From: a virus
DNA: 62,170 nt
Direction: 5' to 3' (one strand)
Virus record (IMG/VR): IMGVR_UViG_3300032294_001909
Coordinates: 1 to 62,170 of that record
Shown here: one piece after another, positions 26,759-34,849 of the stretch
Numbering within the stretch: position 1 is the stretch's first letter
How the letters are laid out: each line of letters opens with the position of its first letter
Translations under genes and position numbers: made by a program
The notes under the pieces: model-generated
Seen by the model: only the letters and a program-made list of their open reading frames with translations
The model's database searches: none
What the model was told of the DNA's origin: nothing

Positions 26759-26838
26759 CGATAGATGGGGATGTCTTCGGAGTCCCTGAAATCGTCACCT
26801 AATAGTAGGGACGATACTTTAAAACAAGGAGAATTTAT

Positions 26839-27339
26839 ATGACAAAGTGGGTAACACACCGAGTACCAGCATCTGTGCTGGCAAAAGAACTAGAATTCAA
26901 TCGCGACAGTTTACTGAATTCATTCGACAAAATACTTGACGATGCGTTTAGAGGAGTCAACCCAGATCTGTACAAAGCATTTGGAATTGATCCATTTAGT
27001 AAGTCTGCGTATCCAAAGGTTAACGTGCTTTCATTTGATAACAGAATTGAAATTGAAGCGGAAATTGCCGGTTATACCAAGGAAGATATTTCCGTCCAAA
27101 TTGAAGAACATGTGTTAAGTATTGTAGGAAAGGCGTCTCAGTTGAACGAGCAAACTGATAAATCTGTTTATCTACTACGTGAACTGAAGCGATCTTCATT
27201 CAGTCGTTCATTTACGCTCAGTGATCAATTAGATGCCAGCAACATCGACGCTACTTTTAAGGATGGTTTACTAAAGCTTGTAATTCCACGGAAAGTAAAG
27301 ACTCCAGAAAGTAAAGTCAACAAAGTAGTAATCAAATAA
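26839..27339 (+). CDS. Small heat-shock protein (Hsp20/alpha-crystallin)
   Basis: 166 residues. Alpha-crystallin domain from about residue 55: PKVNVLSFDNRIEIEAEIAGYTKEDISV, then SFSRSFTLSDQLDASNIDATFKDGLLKLVIPRK, with the C-terminal basic tail. Holdase chaperone; T4-like marine phages often carry one. RBS AAGGAGAATTT. It may help virion or polymerase folding during infection (inference). Confidence 0.93.
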   Translation: MTKWVTHRVPASVLAKELEFNRDSLLNSFDKILDDAFRGVNPDLYKAFGIDPFSKSAYPKVNVLSFDNRIEIEAEIAGYTKEDISVQIEEHVLSIVGKASQLNEQTDKSVYLLRELKRSSFSRSFTLSDQLDASNIDATFKDGLLKLVIPRKVKTPESKVNKVVIK

Positions 27340-27365
27340 ATAACCATTAAAGTGGAGGGTTGAAA

Positions 27366-27428
27366 ATGTGTAATGAATGCATTTTGTGTGGTTGTGGGAA
27401 ACTTTATTGTAACGTAACTGCTAACTAA
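27366..27428 (+). CDS. 20-aa Cys-rich micropeptide
   Basis: MCNECILCGCGKLYC then NVTAN: five Cys in 15 residues, after a good RBS (GGAGGG, 27354-27359). Zinc or Fe-S binding is likely if translated. Its 3' end overlaps an inverted repeat (27412-27420 with 27447-27455). Confidence 0.45.
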   Translation: MCNECILCGCGKLYCNVTAN

Positions 27429-27455
27429 CCGAGGAGGTGATCTTAACAGTTACGT
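27412..27455 (+). promoter_or_regulatory. Hairpin displaying a near-perfect Shine-Dalgarno sequence
   Basis: Arms ACGTAACTG/CAGTTACGT with GAGGAGGTGATC (27431-27442) in the loop, complementary to the 3' end of 16S rRNA. No start codon follows at usable distance. Confidence 0.45.
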
Positions 27456-27488
27456 CCCGCTAAAACCCTTAAAAATACGGAGAAACGT

Positions 27489-27512
27489 GCGACTGAAGGG
27501 TTCTTCAGTCGC
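27489..27512 (+). terminator. Intrinsic terminator of the hsp20 unit
   Basis: Stem GCGACTGAA/TTCAGTCGC with a GGGTTC loop followed by ATTTTCTT. Confidence 0.88.
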
Positions 27513-27529
27513 ATTTTCTTAATGAACAT

Positions 27530-28540
27530 ATGAATAAAAAAACTTCTTTAATACTATTAACGACTATAACTTCTACATTCGTTGCACTATGCGCGGCAGT
27601 ATTTTCTATATCCGGCATAGCAAAATTATTTTCTGGGGCAGCGCTTGCAACCGGAATAATGGCATCCGCCTTAGAATTAGGAAAATTGGTTAGTATTTCT
27701 TTTTTGTATCAATACTGGAAACTTATTCCAAAAGCACTTAAAGTATACCTATCTACCGCTAGTTTAATCTTGATGTTGATAACTTCTGCTGGTATTTATG
27801 GGTATTTGTCCGCTGCATACGCTACCGTTGCAGCGGATCCGTTGAAAAAAACAGCAGATATACAAACCGCAGAAGTTAAACTTGTCACGATAGAACAAGA
27901 TATACAGAGAAAAAACGACCGGTTAAATCAGCTTATAGCTCTTAGAACTCAACAAGAAAACCGAGTTGATGCGCTGATTAGTAAAAGTCAGTCTGGAAAT
28001 TCCTCTGCTATCAGAACGGCACAAAGTAGCTTGGCTATAGCTGACAATAATGTAAAAGACATTCAAAAAGAACTTTCGCAGTTATCCGAAATACGAGACA
28101 GTTTGAACTCCATAAAAATAGCGAAGCAAGTTGAAATAGAAACAAATGGAGATGTTGGTACGTTTATTTATATTGCAAAAACACTAAATACTAGTTTGGA
28201 CGTAGTTGTAAAATGGTTTATATTGATTATAGTGTTGGTGTTTGATCCACTGGCAATCGCTTTAGTCCTAGCAGTTAATTTCTTGTTGAAATTAAAAAAC
28301 GATGATCCCGCCCCGGTAGTAGACCTCCCGAAGCCAACAGAATCGTTAGGCGAACCGTTTGAAATATACAAAGAACCAGCAGTGGAAGAAGAACCGCAGG
28401 TTTCATACATAACACCCAGCGACCCACAATATTTTGCCAGAGGAGATTTTGATTGGCGAAATAAAGCGCTGTGGGAAAATAATCCGGCGGCGGTTAAATA
28501 TTATAACGAGCGGATGAAACATATCATAGAGGGAACTTGA
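27530..28540 (+). CDS. Multi-pass membrane protein with coiled coil
   Basis: 336 residues: three N-terminal transmembrane helices (within 1-95), a coiled-coil region (about 110-195), a fourth transmembrane helix (about 222-245) and a Pro/Glu-rich cytoplasmic tail. This resembles uncharacterised membrane proteins of T4-like phages. No enzymatic motif. Confidence 0.75.
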   Translation: MNKKTSLILLTTITSTFVALCAAVFSISGIAKLFSGAALATGIMASALELGKLVSISFLYQYWKLIPKALKVYLSTASLILMLITSAGIYGYLSAAYATVAADPLKKTADIQTAEVKLVTIEQDIQRKNDRLNQLIALRTQQENRVDALISKSQSGNSSAIRTAQSSLAIADNNVKDIQKELSQLSEIRDSLNSIKIAKQVEIETNGDVGTFIYIAKTLNTSLDVVVKWFILIIVLVFDPLAIALVLAVNFLLKLKNDDPAPVVDLPKPTESLGEPFEIYKEPAVEEEPQVSYITPSDPQYFARGDFDWRNKALWENNPAAVKYYNERMKHIIEGT

Positions 28541-28565
28541 CATATAACGTACCTCGTTATATATT
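28537..28565 (+). promoter_or_regulatory. sigma70 promoter of uvsE
   Basis: TTGACA (28537-28542), 17 bp, TATATT (28560-28565), overlapping the end of the membrane-protein gene. Confidence 0.68.
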
Positions 28566-28590
28566 TAGGAAACCACTACAACGAGGTTAT

Positions 28591-29481
28591 ATGCCGCATC
28601 GGATTGGATATTGCTGTATTAACAATACGCTAGCCGCAAAAGGTATTACTACCAACCGTGGTATGATTTTGCGCACGTTTCAAGAACGTGGTATACAGTA
28701 TGCATCGGAACTTGCCTTGCAAAACGTAAAAGACTTGTGCTCCATTATTAAATGGAACGCAGAGAATAATATTTTTGCATTTCGTATGTCATCGAACTTG
28801 TTTCCGTGGAACAGTAAATATAATCTGTGCGATCTACCAGATTACGATGAAATTGTAAAGTATCTACAGCTAGCAGGAAGTTTGGCTACACAATCAAATC
28901 AGCGCATCACCGCACATCCAGACCATTTTGTCAAGCTCGGATCCACAAAACCAGACGTAGTTAATAACGCAATTCACGACCTCGAACATCATTCTGAAGT
29001 CTTTGATTTGATGGGACTATCCGCGTCTCATTACAATTGCCTAAACATTCACGTAGGCATGAACTACAACGAAGATACTATTAATCGCTGGCTTCATGCG
29101 TTTGACCGACTGTCTGATAATTGCAAGAAGCGTCTCGTTGTAGAGAATGACGACAAAGCATCTGCGTTTTCTGTGCAGCAACTATATGATAAGATTTACA
29201 AGCAAGCTCACGTTCCAATCACGTTTGATTACTTCCACCATCAGTTCCATCCAGACGATCTTACCACAAAAGAAGCCGCTGCTCTTGCAGTTTTTACTTG
29301 GGATACTCTGCCCCTGTTTCATTATAGCGAATCCAAAAATCTCAACGAAAATGTCTCTGGTAATCCTCGGGCACATGCGGATTATGTGTTTAATAAAATT
29401 GACGACTATGGGATGCGATTCGACGTTGATCTAGAGGCAAAAGCAAAAGAACTGGCACTCTTTAAATATCGGGAATTGTAA
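28591..29481 (+). CDS. uvsE: UV-damage endonuclease UvsE/UVDE
   Basis: 296 residues, start MPHRIGYCCINNTLAAKG at 28591 with GAGGTTAT before it; the TTG upstream lies in the promoter. A TIM-barrel endonuclease of the UVDE family: RMSSNLFPWNSKYN, AHPDHFVKLGS, NIHVGMNYN, LVVENDDKA and FDYFHHQFHP carry the metal ligands. It nicks 5' to UV photoproducts. Useful to a phage exposed to sunlight (inference). Confidence 0.92.
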   Translation: MPHRIGYCCINNTLAAKGITTNRGMILRTFQERGIQYASELALQNVKDLCSIIKWNAENNIFAFRMSSNLFPWNSKYNLCDLPDYDEIVKYLQLAGSLATQSNQRITAHPDHFVKLGSTKPDVVNNAIHDLEHHSEVFDLMGLSASHYNCLNIHVGMNYNEDTINRWLHAFDRLSDNCKKRLVVENDDKASAFSVQQLYDKIYKQAHVPITFDYFHHQFHPDDLTTKEAAALAVFTWDTLPLFHYSESKNLNENVSGNPRAHADYVFNKIDDYGMRFDVDLEAKAKELALFKYREL

Positions 29482-29483
29482 TA

Positions 29484-29936
29484 ATGGGCGTTTGGACAAC
29501 ATTTAGCGGGTTATATACGCACTCGGCGCGGTATGGAATCATTAAAGGACAAATCTGGGCACCAAGGGAACCAAATGGTTATCCCAATAATGAAATCATT
29601 GGAATAACAGTTAGTGGGTATGTTATTTTTGATAGAAGCGAAAATAAACTGATTCTTCCGGGAAAGATGTATGTTCGAAACTTTCTTGAACAATACAAAC
29701 TAACACAGCCGGTCATACTAAAAGCACATATTCAACACGGAGGTACACGGGTTCAGATATTCCGTGAAAAAGAGGGAGTGATGGTAGCACGTGGTCATAT
29801 AAAAGACAACTACGAGTGGAACCGATGCAACTGCAAGTGCCATCATATTGAAGGAGTAATACACGTTATTGATTGTTGCGAAGGAGTCTATAAGCTATAT
29901 CCGTGGGCAAGGCAAAAAAATAAGGAGAACACATGA
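29484..29936 (+). CDS. Hypothetical protein with Cys/His cluster
   Basis: 150 residues. RCNCKCHHIEGV...DCCEGVY near residues 114-133 looks like a metal site. Overlaps rtcB by 4 bp (ATGA), so the two are translationally coupled. Not recognised. Confidence 0.7.
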   Translation: MGVWTTFSGLYTHSARYGIIKGQIWAPREPNGYPNNEIIGITVSGYVIFDRSENKLILPGKMYVRNFLEQYKLTQPVILKAHIQHGGTRVQIFREKEGVMVARGHIKDNYEWNRCNCKCHHIEGVIHVIDCCEGVYKLYPWARQKNKENT

Positions 29937-31237
29937 TTTTTGGTACACACGACGAAAAGACACTAGCTCAGTTCGAGGATGTTAAGAGTCGAGCAGTTAG
30001 AGCGGCACTTATGGCTGATGGGCATATGGGTTATATTATGCCTATTGGTGGCGTTGCTGCCTATGACAACATGGTATCCGTAGCCGGTGTTGGGTTTGAT
30101 ATTGCGTGTGGTAACGCCGCAATTCGAACCGATGCGAAGATTTCGGATTTTGATACCCGTGAATTGAACCGTGTAGCGAACGATATTCAGTCAATGATTT
30201 CGTTCGGCGTTGGTCGTAGTAACAAGGCCAAGGACGCACCTACTGACCACGAACTTTTTAGTTCCGATGCGTGGGACGTTCTAAAGGACGTAACGGGTAA
30301 GGGACAGGCGCACGTGATACTGAAGGCTAAGGCTCGTGAGCAGTTGGGAACGGTCGGCAGTGGAAACCATTACGTTGACGTATTCGTTGACCGTAAGGAT
30401 GGTCATTTGTGGGTCGGTGTTCACTTTGGTTCCCGTGGACTTGGTCACAGTATCGCTTCTGGGTTCATGGCTCTTTCCCAGAACAAGTCTTGGGACGAGA
30501 AGGTTCAGGAAGTCGAGGCTCTTCTTTCTCTTGACTCTGATTTGGGTAAGGCGTATTGGGAGTTGATGACTCTTGCCGGTGAGTATGCCTATGTTGGCCG
30601 TGAATGGGTTGCACGAACTGTTGTGGGAATCTTGGGCGGTAAGGAGTTGGACTTGGTTCATAACCATCACAACTTTGCGTGGAAGGAAAAGCACTTTGGT
30701 CAGGAACTTGTTGTAGTCCGTAAGGGCGCAACTCCTGCGTTTCCGGGGCAACGTGGATTCGTTGGTGGTTCTATGGGTGATGATGCTGTCATCTTGGAAG
30801 GAATCTCTTTAGGAGTTTTTCATGAAAGAACGGGTTCACCAAACATTACTGTTGATTGGAACAATAATGCGGTGGTTTGCATCAACGCTGCACGGACTGA
30901 ATCTCTATACTCCACCGTCCACGGCGCCGGTCGTGTAATGTCCAGAACGGAAGCAGCAGGTAAGCGCGACCGTAAGACTGGTCAACTAAAGCTGGACAAG
31001 GAAACCGGACTACCAGTAAAGCCGGGGAAAGTAACACCGGATATGATGAACAACTGGATTTCTGATAAGGGTGTTATTCTCCGAGGCGGTGGACTAGACG
31101 AATCGCCACACGCATATCGTCGCCTACCTGACGTATTGACAGCGCAAGGTGATACTGTTACTGTACTACACACACTTCGTCCTTTGATTGTTGTGATGGC
31201 TGGTGCAAATGAATTTGATCCGTACAAAGACGGTTAG
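29933..31237 (+). CDS. rtcB: RNA ligase RtcB
   Basis: 434 residues. GVGFDIACGN (residues 53-62, with the metal Cys59), VGSGNHYVDVF, HFGSRGLGH, VHNHHNFAW and the active-site region YSTVHGAGRVMSR are all present. RtcB joins 2',3'-cyclic phosphate or 3'-phosphate RNA to 5'-OH RNA using GTP and Mn (established). It probably repairs cleaved tRNA during infection (inference). The gene is visibly richer in G+C than its neighbours, suggesting later acquisition. Confidence 0.95.
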   Translation: MIFGTHDEKTLAQFEDVKSRAVRAALMADGHMGYIMPIGGVAAYDNMVSVAGVGFDIACGNAAIRTDAKISDFDTRELNRVANDIQSMISFGVGRSNKAKDAPTDHELFSSDAWDVLKDVTGKGQAHVILKAKAREQLGTVGSGNHYVDVFVDRKDGHLWVGVHFGSRGLGHSIASGFMALSQNKSWDEKVQEVEALLSLDSDLGKAYWELMTLAGEYAYVGREWVARTVVGILGGKELDLVHNHHNFAWKEKHFGQELVVVRKGATPAFPGQRGFVGGSMGDDAVILEGISLGVFHERTGSPNITVDWNNNAVVCINAARTESLYSTVHGAGRVMSRTEAAGKRDRKTGQLKLDKETGLPVKPGKVTPDMMNNWISDKGVILRGGGLDESPHAYRRLPDVLTAQGDTVTVLHTLRPLIVVMAGANEFDPYKDG

Positions 31238-31257
31238 TGTTTGAGTGTGACCTGTAC

Positions 31258-31265
31258 TATTTATT
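31258..31265 (+). promoter_or_regulatory. TATTTATT box 4
   Basis: TATTTATT 29 nt before the start codon at 31295. Confidence 0.45.
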
Positions 31266-31294
31266 AGTATGGGTCACACTCAACGGAGTCGGGT

Positions 31295-32152
31295 ATGAAA
31301 TGTTTAGCATGTAATAAAGAAGTGCGCAGTATAAATTATGTACATTTAAAATATTGTTCTGGATTAACGGTTAGTGAATACAAAGAAAAATATTCCACTT
31401 CTGATTTAATGGACGATGATGTAAAAATTGCATGCGCACATCATGGTGTAGATAACTCATCATGGGTTGCGGAAAAGCATAACAAATCATCATGGAAGAG
31501 AACTTGTCAATGCGGTAGAATTGTAGTTCATAGATCGTATGAAGCTTATCTACGATCAAAAAAAATAAATACTTGTACAAAATGTATTGTGCGTGATCAT
31601 TGGATAGGTAAATTGCATTCAGTAGAATCTAAAAGTAGAATTAGTCTTGCCAACAAAGGAAAAGATTATAATAAATCTAGATTGGGTGTGCGTGAATCAG
31701 AAGAAACTCGTAGACGAAAAAGTATAGCATTGAAAGGTAATAAATCTTGGTTAGGAAGAAAACACTCTGATTCAACTCGACAGAAAATGAGTGAAGCTAG
31801 AGCAAAATTGCTCTTACAAAGATTTGGTGAAGAGCATCAAATTTCACCGTGGTATAATAAAACAGCTTGTGCTTTGTTTGAAACAATAAACAAGTTTTTT
31901 GGTTGGAATGGACAACATGCTGAAAATGGTGGTGAGTTTTATATTGGTGGTTATTGGCTTGATTATTATGAACCGTTTCAAAATATAGTAATTGAGTTTG
32001 ATGAACCTAGACATGACATACCATCTGTAAAAGAAAAAGATTTAATCAAACAAAAGTATGTAACTGAGCAATTAAAGTGTAAGTTTATTCGTATTAAACA
32101 AATTGAACAAGATAATTGGAAAGCCACGATACAACGAGAACTAATCATATGA
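31295..32152 (+). CDS. NUMOD3-type homing endonuclease
   Basis: 285 residues. N-terminal Cys-rich segment (CLACNKEV, CQCGRIV, CTKC), a DNA-binding repeat GRKHSDSTRQKMSEARAKL typical of NUMOD3, and a C-terminal nuclease-like domain ENGGEFYIGGYWLDYYEP then IVIEFDEPRH. The same domain pair occurs in the gene at 54972. Free-standing homing endonuclease. Its stop overlaps the start of the glycosyltransferase, so it may have displaced that gene's own RBS. Confidence 0.82.
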   Translation: MKCLACNKEVRSINYVHLKYCSGLTVSEYKEKYSTSDLMDDDVKIACAHHGVDNSSWVAEKHNKSSWKRTCQCGRIVVHRSYEAYLRSKKINTCTKCIVRDHWIGKLHSVESKSRISLANKGKDYNKSRLGVRESEETRRRKSIALKGNKSWLGRKHSDSTRQKMSEARAKLLLQRFGEEHQISPWYNKTACALFETINKFFGWNGQHAENGGEFYIGGYWLDYYEPFQNIVIEFDEPRHDIPSVKEKDLIKQKYVTEQLKCKFIRIKQIEQDNWKATIQRELII

Positions 32153-32769
32153 TATCATTTGGAATTACTACACATAATGAAGGTGTATATATTCAAGAGC
32201 TACTAGATCAACTCGTTCCATACTGCGAGGAATCTGGTGACGAGATCGTGGTTGTTGATGATTTTTCCACCGATCCGTATACAATTAATCTGTTAGAAGG
32301 ATATGAACGTGATGGTCTTATCAAACTTCACCAACACGCTCTTAACAAAGATTTTGCTGCCCACAAAAACTTTCTGTCGGAGCGGTGTGCCGGAGATTAT
32401 ATTTTTCAAGTTGACGCCGACGAAACGTTTCATCCAAATCTACTAACCTACTTACATGACATTGTAGATAACAATACAGAAATTGATCTATTTCTCATTC
32501 CCCGTGTCAACGTAGTTAATGGATTAACTAATGAAGATATTCGTCGGTGGGGATGGCAGGTAAATGATAAAGGGTGGGTAATGTTTCCGGACTATCAGAC
32601 AAGACTTTACCGTAATCACGTAGACATCCGGTGGGAAGGAAAAGTTCATGAACGGATTGTTGGACACAAAACAATAGCCCCACTTCCAGCAGAAGAAGAG
32701 TGGTCCCTTTATCACATCAAGGAAATAGAACGCCAAAGGAAGCAAAATGAATTCTACGGAACTATTTGA
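32149..32769 (+). CDS. Family 2 glycosyltransferase
   Basis: 206 residues, start MISFGITTHNEGVYIQEL at 32149, overlapping the homing endonuclease stop. GT-A fold: EIVVVDDFSTD, FQVDADETFHPN (DxD) and PDYQTRLYRN are characteristic. It transfers sugar to an unknown acceptor: DNA, virion or host surface. No SD other than GAGA before the ATG. Confidence 0.87.
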   Translation: MISFGITTHNEGVYIQELLDQLVPYCEESGDEIVVVDDFSTDPYTINLLEGYERDGLIKLHQHALNKDFAAHKNFLSERCAGDYIFQVDADETFHPNLLTYLHDIVDNNTEIDLFLIPRVNVVNGLTNEDIRRWGWQVNDKGWVMFPDYQTRLYRNHVDIRWEGKVHERIVGHKTIAPLPAEEEWSLYHIKEIERQRKQNEFYGTI

Positions 32770-32905
32770 TACGGGCAGTCTTGAACATCAAATGATCAGT
32801 ATGTCTAACGCCACATATTTGGCGTCAAAGAAAATCCCACAACTCAGTTATATATCAGTAAAACTAGATGGTAAGTGGGTAACATTCGAGGATAACAAAC
32901 CATGA
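32747..32905 (+). CDS. 52-aa overlapping small protein
   Basis: MNSTELFDTGSLEHQMISMS..., preceded by AAGGAAGC. Overlaps the glycosyltransferase end by 23 bp and the next gene by 4 bp (ATGA). It fills an otherwise empty gap. Not recognised. Confidence 0.55.
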   Translation: MNSTELFDTGSLEHQMISMSNATYLASKKIPQLSYISVKLDGKWVTFEDNKP

Positions 32906-33426
32906 AAAAATTTATTACATTATTTATACTGTTAGTGGTAGCAACAAAAACAACGGAACGCTTGCCTGATGTAAAATTGACACCAATCCCGATGTCAGAA
33001 CCAACTCAGGTAGAAAAATTTATGAAAAGAATTGCTATCATTGAAAGCGATAATAACCATCGCGTTGTAAATGAATTCGGTATGATGGGAAAGTATCAAT
33101 TTAGCCCATCTACGGTTAGAGTATTAGGATTTAAAATTTCTAAGAAGGAATTCCTAGACAACCCCCGCCTACAGGACACGGTTATGTTGGCATATATGAA
33201 GGCCAACCAGCAAGATCTTCGCCCTCTTATAAAGAAATATAACGGTAAGGTAGTTAATGGGGTAAAGATAACCCGTGCTGGTATTTTGGCGGGAGCGCAT
33301 TTTGCTGGGTCTGGAAATCTTGTGGCGTTTTTTAACTCATCCGGTGAAGGCATTTCCGATGCCAGAGGAACAACGGTTAAAAAGTATATGTCATATTTTA
33401 GTAACTTCTACCTACCAGAGATTTAA
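32902..33426 (+). CDS. Secreted murein hydrolase-like protein (lytic transglycosylase type)
   Basis: 174 residues. N-terminal hydrophobic signal (KKFITLFILLVVATKT), then a lysozyme-like core: RIAIIESDNNHRVVNEFGMMGKYQF with the catalytic Glu in IIESDN, and RAGILAGAHFAGSGN. It resembles soluble lytic transglycosylases. A role in lysis or cell-wall passage is likely. Confidence 0.72.
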   Translation: MKKFITLFILLVVATKTTERLPDVKLTPIPMSEPTQVEKFMKRIAIIESDNNHRVVNEFGMMGKYQFSPSTVRVLGFKISKKEFLDNPRLQDTVMLAYMKANQQDLRPLIKKYNGKVVNGVKITRAGILAGAHFAGSGNLVAFFNSSGEGISDARGTTVKKYMSYFSNFYLPEI

Positions 33427-33428
33427 TC

Positions 33429-33716
33429 ATGGTTTATTTTTTAATACTATTAAATATTATATTAATTATTTATGCAATAGGATCTGCTATTGTAATTACT
33501 AAACTTTTTAAACAACAAGATTTATATGAAACTACTATCACGGAATTTTATTCCTCCGTTAGCATAGTGTTACACACCATGCGAACATTGGATAACAAAA
33601 AAATGTTTGAAACCGACGACGAAGTTGGATATGTATTTTCTCAATTAGTGGAAGTACTATCCATGCTTCGTCCTATACTTTATGGACCGGAGCCTGATGA
33701 AGAAGAAAAAAACTGA
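33429..33716 (+). CDS. Small membrane-anchored phage protein
   Basis: 95 residues: transmembrane helix (VYFLILLNIILIIYAIGSAIVI), then SVSIVLHTMRTLDNKKMFETDDEVGYVFSQLV. I associate this tail pattern with T4-like phages. Overlaps the sigma-factor gene. Confidence 0.72.
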   Translation: MVYFLILLNIILIIYAIGSAIVITKLFKQQDLYETTITEFYSSVSIVLHTMRTLDNKKMFETDDEVGYVFSQLVEVLSMLRPILYGPEPDEEEKN

Positions 33717-34428
33717 TTTAGAAATACGAAGAGCCAAGCTAGGCAAAATATATTGGACCAGTGATACTGAAATGGCGATTGTAGAGTTTAATAACTCAAA
33801 TGACTTAGATGAGCGAGAAACGATATTTAGAGAACGAATACACCCTGCAATAGATAAACTAGCGGAAAACATAATAAACCGATTTAAGTTTCCTTATATA
33901 GACGGTACATTTGATGATATTAAAAATCAAGTGGTATCGTTTCTTGTGTTAAATTTACACAAATATACGCAAAATAAAGGAAAAGCATTCTCTTATTTTT
34001 CTGTTGTTGCCAAAAATTATTTAGTTTTAAATAATAACAATTCGTACCGAGATGAACTTAGATCCTCGCCTATCTTAGAAACCTCATCCGATGAAACATT
34101 TTTGTTGGACGAAATTCTTACCACCAAACCAGACATAGAATCTTCTCATAAAGATACTAGTGAATTCATTTCTTTATTGATAGACTATTGGGATACAAAT
34201 TTAGACGTAATTTTTAAGAAAAAACGAGATAAAGAGATAGCCAATGCGGTGGTAGAACTAATGCGTAGAGCAAATACCATTGAAAATTTCAATAAAAAAG
34301 CTCTGTATGTGTTAATACGAGAAATGACAAACAATAAAACCGTTCATATTACCAAAGTAATAAATAAAATGAAAGTTCATGTTATTAGACACGTACAAGA
34401 ATTTAGAAAAACGGGAATTATTCAATAA
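33697..34428 (+). CDS. Late-transcription sigma factor (gp55-like)
   Basis: 243 residues, start MKKKKTDLEIRRAKLGKIYW at 33697 with GGAG before it. A sigma region 2-like core is seen: RIHPAIDKLAENIINRFKFPY, IKNQVVSFLVLNLHKYTQNKGKAFSYFSVVAKNYLV. This matches T4 gp55-type sigma factors that direct host RNA polymerase to late promoters (established for T4). It directly precedes the structural genes. Confidence 0.82.
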   Translation: MKKKKTDLEIRRAKLGKIYWTSDTEMAIVEFNNSNDLDERETIFRERIHPAIDKLAENIINRFKFPYIDGTFDDIKNQVVSFLVLNLHKYTQNKGKAFSYFSVVAKNYLVLNNNNSYRDELRSSPILETSSDETFLLDEILTTKPDIESSHKDTSEFISLLIDYWDTNLDVIFKKKRDKEIANAVVELMRRANTIENFNKKALYVLIREMTNNKTVHITKVINKMKVHVIRHVQEFRKTGIIQ

Positions 34429-34432
34429 TATC

Positions 34433-34440
34433 TATTTATA
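34433..34440 (+). promoter_or_regulatory. TATTTATA box 5
   Basis: TATTTATA 24 nt before the start codon at 34465, in front of the baseplate operon. Confidence 0.5.
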
Positions 34441-34464
34441 ATGTAGATCTTCAGGAGATTTATA

Positions 34465-34848
34465 ATGAGCATGGAAGCAGTAATATTTGAAGGGAAAACT
34501 TTAGCGGATATGTTTTCTGACGTATACCGAAATACTAGTTCTAAGAGAGATCAAATAAACCAGTACGTGTCTAGTATGGTAAAGCTTATACGAACACCCG
34601 AAGACGCTACTATAATTGGTCCTATTATAAAAGACTTTCTAGAAGTAAATGTAAAGAATGATGAGCATATCGTACGATTGGTACAAATTGCTCAGCGTAT
34701 TGTATCTGTAGGTAATAAATCAGAGTCGGATGGCATTTTATCTGAACAAGAAAAGGAACAGTTATTAAAAAATATAAAAACCGAGTTTGAAACTGTTATT
34801 GCAGAACAGGATGAGTTTCAAACAACAATTAACAGCTTGAAGAAGTAA
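34465..34848 (+). CDS. Hypothetical helical protein of the baseplate operon
   Basis: 127 residues, fully helical (DMFSDVYRNTSSKRDQINQYVSSM). The stop is 1 bp before the spike gene. Its place before the spike suggests an assembly or regulatory role; not recognised. Confidence 0.72.
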   Translation: MSMEAVIFEGKTLADMFSDVYRNTSSKRDQINQYVSSMVKLIRTPEDATIIGPIIKDFLEVNVKNDEHIVRLVQIAQRIVSVGNKSESDGILSEQEKEQLLKNIKTEFETVIAEQDEFQTTINSLKK

Positions 34849-34849
34849 T

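Noticed and set aside
27431-27480. A gene starting after the strong SD at 27431
   Set aside because: Only an 8-codon GTG frame follows before a stop; no ORF with suitable spacing.
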